The notes under the pieces: generated by a model
Told to the model about the DNA's origin: nothing
The model's database searches: none
What the model saw: the letters and a program-made list of their open reading frames with translations, nothing else
In this document: positions 60,099-64,000 of the stretch, piece after piece
How positions within the stretch are numbered: the first letter of the stretch is position 1
Layout: the number at the start of each line of letters is the position of its first letter
Made by a program: the position numbers and the translations under genes
Source of the DNA: CAVSRC01 sp963798195
GTDB lineage: Bacteria > Pseudomonadota > Alphaproteobacteria > Rhizobiales > Kaistiaceae
NCBI GenBank assembly: GCA_963798195.1
Contig: CAWCSF010000006.1
Coordinates: 124,001-188,000 of the forward strand
Length of the DNA stretch: 64,000 nucleotides
Direction of reading: 5' to 3'

Positions 60099-60857
60099 CT
60101 AGTTGCGGCCCTGGCCGAACAGGCGGAGCATCATCAGGAAGAGGTTGATGAAATCAAGGTAGAGGCTGAGCGCGCCCATGATCGCCTTGCGGCCGGCCAC
60201 CGTGCCGTCATCGCCAACGTAATACATCTCCTTGATCTTCTGCGTGTCGTAGGCGGTGAGGCCGGTGAACACGAGCACGCCGATGATCGAGATCGCGAAG
60301 CCGAGAGCCGACGACGCGAGGAAGATATTGACGAGCGAGGCAATGATGATGCCGATCAGGCCCATGAACAGGAAGGAGCCCATGCCGGTCAGGTCACGCT
60401 TCGTGGTGTACCCCCACAGGCTCATCGCGCCAAAGGTTGCGGCCGTGATGAAGAATACCTGCGTGATGCTGGCGGCGGTGTAGACGGCGAATATCGACGC
60501 CAGAGATACGCCGAGCAGGGCCGCATAGCCCCAGAACGTCGCCTGCGCGGCGCCCACGCTCATCTTGCCGATACGGAAGCTGAGGAAGAAAACCATCGCC
60601 AGCGGCGCCAGGATAATGACCCACATCAGCGGCGAGCCGAACAACGCCTGGCCGAACGAGGTCATCTGCAACTGCCCGCCGACTTCGGTGAAGGAAAGCG
60701 AGTAGGTGCCGAACGCAGTCAGCCCGGTCAGCACCAGGCCGATCGTCATGTAGTTGTAGACGCGGATCATGTGGGCCCGGAGGCCCGCGTCGATCGCGCT
60801 GTCAGCGCCGCGCGCTACCGTAGCGCCGTAACCGGGCTGATTCTCGTAATTCGCCAT
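60099..60857 (-). CDS. Bax inhibitor-1/YccA family membrane protein
   Basis: The 252 residues form seven membrane helices with TMBIM/YbhL motifs: LRAHMIRVYNYMTIGLVLTG, VYTAASITQVFFITAATFGA, MSLWGYTTKRDLTGMGSFLF and VFTGLTAYDTQKIKEMYYVG, which carries the conserved C-terminal Asp, and DFINLFLMMLRLFGQGRN. These proteins are acid-gated calcium leak channels or relatives of them. The physiological role in bacteria is poorly known. AAGGGACC precedes ATG 60857. Confidence 0.95.
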   Translation of the reverse strand: MANYENQPGYGATVARGADSAIDAGLRAHMIRVYNYMTIGLVLTGLTAFGTYSLSFTEVGGQLQMTSFGQALFGSPLMWVIILAPLAMVFFLSFRIGKMSVGAAQATFWGYAALLGVSLASIFAVYTAASITQVFFITAATFGAMSLWGYTTKRDLTGMGSFLFMGLIGIIIASLVNIFLASSALGFAISIIGVLVFTGLTAYDTQKIKEMYYVGDDGTVAGRKAIMGALSLYLDFINLFLMMLRLFGQGRN

Positions 60858-61065
60858 CGAAAGGTCCCTTCTTTCGTTCAATCGGCGCGGCCGGACGGGC
60901 CATGACGCACGTGCTGCACAATATGGGCTGGGGGTAATCTGTAAACAAGTACCATGACAACAGCTTAATCCCCCGTGAAGTCTGGCAAAACGTACATTTC
61001 CCCCCTTTACAGGATGGGCGCGAAGCAGCGAGTCTGGCACGAGAAACAACGACCGGGAGACCGCC

Positions 61066-61623
61066 ATGCCGCGCCTCTTCACCGGGATCGAAATCCCCAC
61101 CGGTATCGCCGAGCGGCTGTCGTTTCTGCGCGGTGGCCTGCCTGGGGCGCGCTGGATCAGCGCCGAGAACTACCATCTGACGCTGCGCTTCGTGGGCGAC
61201 GTCGACATGATCGCCGCCGAGGCGGTCGCCGAAACCATGTACCACGTGCGCCGCATGGCCTTCTCCCTGCGGATCACCGGGCTGGGCGCTCTCGGTACGC
61301 GCAAGCCGCACGCCATCGTCGCGCGCATCGAACCGTCCCCGCAACTCACCGAGCTTCAGGCCGAGCACGAGCGCCTGATGCAGCGGCTGGGACTGCCGCC
61401 GGACGGGCGCAAATACACGCCGCACATCACACTGGCGCGTCTGCGCAATGCCAGCACGCGCGATATCGCCGACTACCTGACGCTGCGCGGTGGCTTCAGC
61501 TATGGCTCCTTGCCGGTTGAGCGTTTCGTGCTGTTCTCATCGCGCGACTCCGTCGGCGGCGGACCGTACGTCGTCGAGGAGGCCTATCCCCTGACGCCGC
61601 AGGCCATGTCACGCGCGGTCTGA
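61066..61623 (+). CDS. thpR: RNA 2',3'-cyclic phosphodiesterase ThpR
   Basis: ThpR (2'-5' RNA ligase-like, 2H phosphoesterase) opens 2',3'-cyclic phosphates on RNA. The 185 residues hold both catalytic HxT/S motifs: NYHLTLRFVGDV (about 41) and YTPHITLARLRN (about 125). PRLFTGIEIPTGIAERLSFL opens the fold. GGGAGA precedes ATG 61066. No operon partner is evident, although a DUF1232 gene follows on the same strand after 74 bases. Confidence 0.93.
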   Translation: MPRLFTGIEIPTGIAERLSFLRGGLPGARWISAENYHLTLRFVGDVDMIAAEAVAETMYHVRRMAFSLRITGLGALGTRKPHAIVARIEPSPQLTELQAEHERLMQRLGLPPDGRKYTPHITLARLRNASTRDIADYLTLRGGFSYGSLPVERFVLFSSRDSVGGGPYVVEEAYPLTPQAMSRAV

Positions 61624-61697
61624 CCGGCGATGCTTGCGCCGGACGCCGGAACGCACCATCTTCCGCCACTGGGGCCGCGAGGGCGCGGAGGAGAAGC

Positions 61698-62063
61698 ATG
61701 AGCAAGGTACTGGACGGCGAGATTCTGGGTCCCGAGGCCGAGAAAGCCCGTACGGAACGCGTGCGCAGCAAGTTCTGGACGACGCTGCGCCGGGCGGCTC
61801 GCGCCATTCCCTTCTCCGAGGATGTCGTCGCCGCGTTCTATTGTGCGCTCGATCCGGCCACGCCGCATCGCGTCCGTGCCGTGCTCCTCGGAGCCCTCGC
61901 CTATTTCGTTCTCCCATTCGATGCCGTGCCGGACCTTATTGTCGGCCTGGGCTTCACAGACGACGTCACCGTGCTGGCGGCGGCGATCGCCACTGTCGGC
62001 GCGCACATCAAGTCGTCACACCGCGAGGCCGCCCGGAAGGCCTTGGACGAGAACGGCATCTAG
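61698..62063 (+). CDS. DUF1232 / YkvA family membrane protein
   Basis: The 121 residues contain the DUF1232 core: VVAAFYCALDPATPHRVRAV, LLGALAYFVLPFDAVPDLIV (the Y-x-x-x-P-x-D-x-x-P-D motif) and GLGFTDDVTVLAAAIATVGA. It probably has two short membrane helices. The family is widespread and uncharacterised. GGAGGAGAAG directly before ATG 61698 gives a strong start. It follows thpR in the same direction. Confidence 0.93.
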   Translation: MSKVLDGEILGPEAEKARTERVRSKFWTTLRRAARAIPFSEDVVAAFYCALDPATPHRVRAVLLGALAYFVLPFDAVPDLIVGLGFTDDVTVLAAAIATVGAHIKSSHREAARKALDENGI

Positions 62064-62261
62064 CGGTTTTGCGCTGCCAGATCACATTCTTGTCCCATTC
62101 TGTCGCTTTACGTGAAGGCGGGCTGAAGCAGGGGAAAGCCGCGATTGCGGATTGCAACTGCCCGGTTCACGAAATAGTAACTCCGGTGGGCGAAGTTTAA
62201 TAAATGTTTATCGAGGCGAGGTACCGGTTGTCTGGGCGGCTGGCTGGGAACTCGTAAGAGG

Positions 62262-62780
62262 ATGATGAAGTCACGCTTTCTGATATTCGCCAGCGCACTT
62301 ATTGCCACCGCCGGTTGGGCTCATGCCCAGGCGCCGAGTACCATTGGAACGTTCAGCGCCTGGAACGCGTACGTATCTAACGATTCGGACGGCAAGACCT
62401 GCTTCGCCGCATCCCAGCCGCAGAACTCGAAGTACTCATCCACCGTTTCGCGCCGCGGCGATACGTTCTTCATGGTGACCACAATCCCCGCGAAGAGCAT
62501 CCGCAACGAAGCCAGCACGATCATCGGTTTCCCGTTCAAGGCGAACAGCGACGTGACCGTCGATGTCGACGGAAACAAGTTCAAGATGTTCTTCAACGAG
62601 GCGACCGCCGAGACGTCGTGGGCCATGCCGGACCAGGAGGCGGCTTTGATCGAGGCGATGAAGGCTGGCACGCGGATGACCATCTCGAGCGTGTCGAGCC
62701 GCGGCACCGAGGTCGTCGACACCTACTCGCTGTCCGGCATCACGGCGGCATTGAACGCCGTCACCAAGGAATGTCAGTAG
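62262..62780 (+). CDS. Invasion-associated locus B (IalB) family exported protein
   Basis: The 172 residues begin with a signal peptide (KSRFLIFASALIATAGWAHA) and continue as an IalB-family domain: FSAWNAYVSNDSDGKTCFAA, DTFFMVTTIPAKSIRNEAST, IIGFPFKANSDVTVDVDG and TRMTISSVSSRGTEVVDTYS, ending with a second cysteine (VTKECQ). The two cysteines likely form a disulfide. Homologues occur throughout Hyphomicrobiales, including free-living species; the virulence name comes from Bartonella. ATG 62262 or 62265 can start it. Confidence 0.9.
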   Translation: MMKSRFLIFASALIATAGWAHAQAPSTIGTFSAWNAYVSNDSDGKTCFAASQPQNSKYSSTVSRRGDTFFMVTTIPAKSIRNEASTIIGFPFKANSDVTVDVDGNKFKMFFNEATAETSWAMPDQEAALIEAMKAGTRMTISSVSSRGTEVVDTYSLSGITAALNAVTKECQ

Positions 62781-62789
62781 CAGTCGCCT

Positions 62790-63692
62790 TCAGACTTCCT
62801 GGATTTCGTCTTCCATCGCCGCGATAGCAGCTTCCAGTTCCAGCGTACGGCGCGCGACGCGCTCGTGTAGCCGCTCGACCATGCGCCCGCCGACGGTGAT
62901 GACCCCTTTGCCGGAGTTTTCCGGCGCAGCGAACGCCTCGATCACCTTCCGCGCCCAGTTCACGTCCTCCCTTGACGGTCCGAATGCATCGTTCGCCACG
63001 GGCACCTGGCTCGGATGGATCAGCGTCTTGCCATCGAACCCCAGTTCCCGGCCCTGATGACACTCGGCGCGAAGCGCTTCGTTCTCGTCGAGCATATTGA
63101 AGGTGCCGTCGAGCACGGCGAGGCCGTGGGCGCGGGCCGCGGCAAGCACATTGGCCAGATGGGGCAGCAGAGCGGCACGGCCGGGCCGGATTTGCGCGCC
63201 AAGTTCCGCCGCCAGATCGTTGGTGCCGATGACGTAGCAGGTGACGGGCGGCGCCGGCATTGCGGCGATCGACGCCATCGCGGCGGCGTTGAGCACCGCG
63301 GCCGGCGTCTCGATCATGGCCCAGAGTTCCAGGCTCTTCGGAGCGCTGGCAGCGGCCATCGCTGTGCGCGTGCGGCGAATGTCGTCCGTCCGCGAGATCT
63401 TCGGCACGAGGATAGCGTCCGGGCGGGCGGCCGCCATCGCCGCGACATCGCGCGCGATCCATGGCGTGTCGAGCCCGTTGATGCGCACGACAATTTCGCG
63501 GCGGCCGGTCGTCAGCTCGGCGACGGTAGCCGCAACCGCCTCCCGCGCCTGCTCCTTGCGGTCAGGCGAAACGGAATCCTCAAGGTCGAGGATGAGGACA
63601 TCGGCGGCGATGCCCTTGCCTTTTTCCAGCGCCCGCTCGTTCGAGCCCGGAATGAAGAGCGCGCTCCGCCGCGGGCGCATGCTTGCCGGCAT
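62790..63692 (-). CDS. HpcH/HpaI-family CoA-ester lyase (CitE-like)
   Basis: The 300 residues form a TIM barrel of the citrate lyase beta/malyl-CoA lyase family: RRSALFIPGSNERALEKG, ILDLEDSVSPDRKEQARE (E-D metal region), IVVRINGLDTPW, ELWAMIETPAAVLNAAAMA (the metal-binding E) and GRELGFDGKTLIHPSQVPVA. Stand-alone members cleave or form malyl-CoA, citramalyl-CoA or similar thioesters. GGAGG supports ATG 63692; ATG 63680 is the alternative. The exact substrate cannot be told. Its stop is ten bases from the convergent IalB gene. Confidence 0.93.
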   Translation of the reverse strand: MPASMRPRRSALFIPGSNERALEKGKGIAADVLILDLEDSVSPDRKEQAREAVAATVAELTTGRREIVVRINGLDTPWIARDVAAMAAARPDAILVPKISRTDDIRRTRTAMAAASAPKSLELWAMIETPAAVLNAAAMASIAAMPAPPVTCYVIGTNDLAAELGAQIRPGRAALLPHLANVLAAARAHGLAVLDGTFNMLDENEALRAECHQGRELGFDGKTLIHPSQVPVANDAFGPSREDVNWARKVIEAFAAPENSGKGVITVGGRMVERLHERVARRTLELEAAIAAMEDEIQEV

Positions 63693-63771
63693 ATTCAGAA
63701 ATCCTCCAGCCGGACCCGACACTAATCCTCTCGCGGGCGTAGCTCCACTGCCTTGGTGGGGAGCCCTCCGC

Positions 63772-63978
63772 CTATTCCCGGGGCTGCTTGAAAACCCCGA
63801 AGCGGAAGCCCGCATAGGACGCACAGGCTGCGATCGCCGTGCTCACTACCAGCGCGAGAATCGGGAGTGTCGCCGGCCAGGCCAGCAGGATCAATGCGTA
63901 GATCGCATAATTCAGGGCGTTGGCGCTGCCCGAGACTGTGGCAAAGCGCAGGAACTCGCGTGCGCTTGGCGGCGCCAT
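63772..63978 (-). CDS. GtrA-like membrane protein, short or cut by window edge
   Basis: The 68 residues hold two hydrophobic helices (about 22-40 and 42-60) and end with the motif SYAGFRFGVFKQ, equivalent to the N-R-x-x-VF motif at the middle of GtrA-family domains. Full GtrA proteins have four helices and about 120 residues, so this is either a half-length variant or a truncated gene. The frame remains open upstream to the window edge (GTG at 63993), so the start is uncertain. GtrA proteins flip lipid-linked sugars, but function here is only suggested by the motif. Confidence 0.6.
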   Translation of the reverse strand: MAPPSAREFLRFATVSGSANALNYAIYALILLAWPATLPILALVVSTAIAACASYAGFRFGVFKQPRE

Positions 63979-64000
63979 GACGTTGAAGGTCACGCGGCGG

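Noticed and set aside
60920..60985. Possible hairpin between gggggtaa and ttaatccccc upstream of the Bax-inhibitor gene
   Set aside because: The arms need a two-base bulge and a 30-base loop; too weak to report as a feature.

Overview
This window is ordinary chromosomal backbone of a high-GC alphaproteobacterium, most likely of the order Hyphomicrobiales (Rhizobiales). The evidence is gene content and order: an ScfR/RamB-type regulator divergent from isocitrate lyase, rplS-trmD-rimM-rpsP-chorismate mutase-ffh, dapF-mtaB-ftsY next to ispZ-DUF2585, ccmABCDG beside acnA and a DUF1223 gene, and lineage-typical small families (DUF4170, DUF1036, DUF2794, IalB). Genus cannot be fixed from the sequence. 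I see no insertion sequence, prophage, integrase, CRISPR array or origin, and one tRNA, tRNA-Ala(CGC).

Layout. 1-5.9 kb: 3' end of a class I glutamine amidotransferase, a TPR lipoprotein-like exported gene with a frameshift, an ECF sigma/anti-sigma pair, and the acyl-responsive regulator/aceA divergent pair. 5.9-12.6 kb: a GMC oxidoreductase, then a compact flavin electron-transfer cassette (exported FMN-binding protein, ApbE flavin transferase, RnfD/NqrB-like membrane domain fused to a ferredoxin-reductase domain), a UPF0303 protein and a TPR-glycosyltransferase that lacks a canonical start codon. 12.7-26.7 kb: tRNA-Ala, yggT-DUF167, typA, an adenylate-cyclase-like/TPR protein, a site-2 protease, a PAS-GGDEF-EAL protein, argG, and lipid/sugar membrane enzymes. 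26.7-35 kb: rlmN, leuD, a frameshifted deoD, cytochrome b561, a Popeye-type cNMP protein, small exported or membrane proteins, leuC and a Tat-type metallophosphoesterase. 35-43.6 kb: ribosomal/tRNA-modification/SRP genes, then exported MsrA and MsrB beside a small cytochrome c and a ferric-reductase-like flavocytochrome. 43.8-56.8 kb: dapF-mtaB-ftsY, ispZ, the ccm cluster split by an opposite-strand gene, acnA and DUF1223. 56.8-64 kb: htpG, a frameshifted DUF2794 gene, Bax-inhibitor-1 family, thpR, DUF1232, IalB, a CoA-ester lyase and the edge of a GtrA-like gene.

Themes. The window is rich in trans-envelope electron transfer: two unrelated membrane/FNR fusions (9247-10758 and 42128-43573), cytochrome b561, the cytochrome c maturation system with its CcmG thioredoxin, a small cytochrome c and exported methionine-sulfoxide reductases. 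The most unusual candidate system is the three-gene flavin cassette at 7757-10758.

A second theme is sequence integrity. Four otherwise well-conserved genes (TPR 779-1343, deoD, ccmA, DUF2794) each span 3n+1 bases and are each repaired by removing one C/G, and one gene has only AUA available as a start. This may be assembly error or real decay, and should be settled before any of these genes is called inactive. A palindromic two-hairpin element also sits inside the ccmA reading frame.
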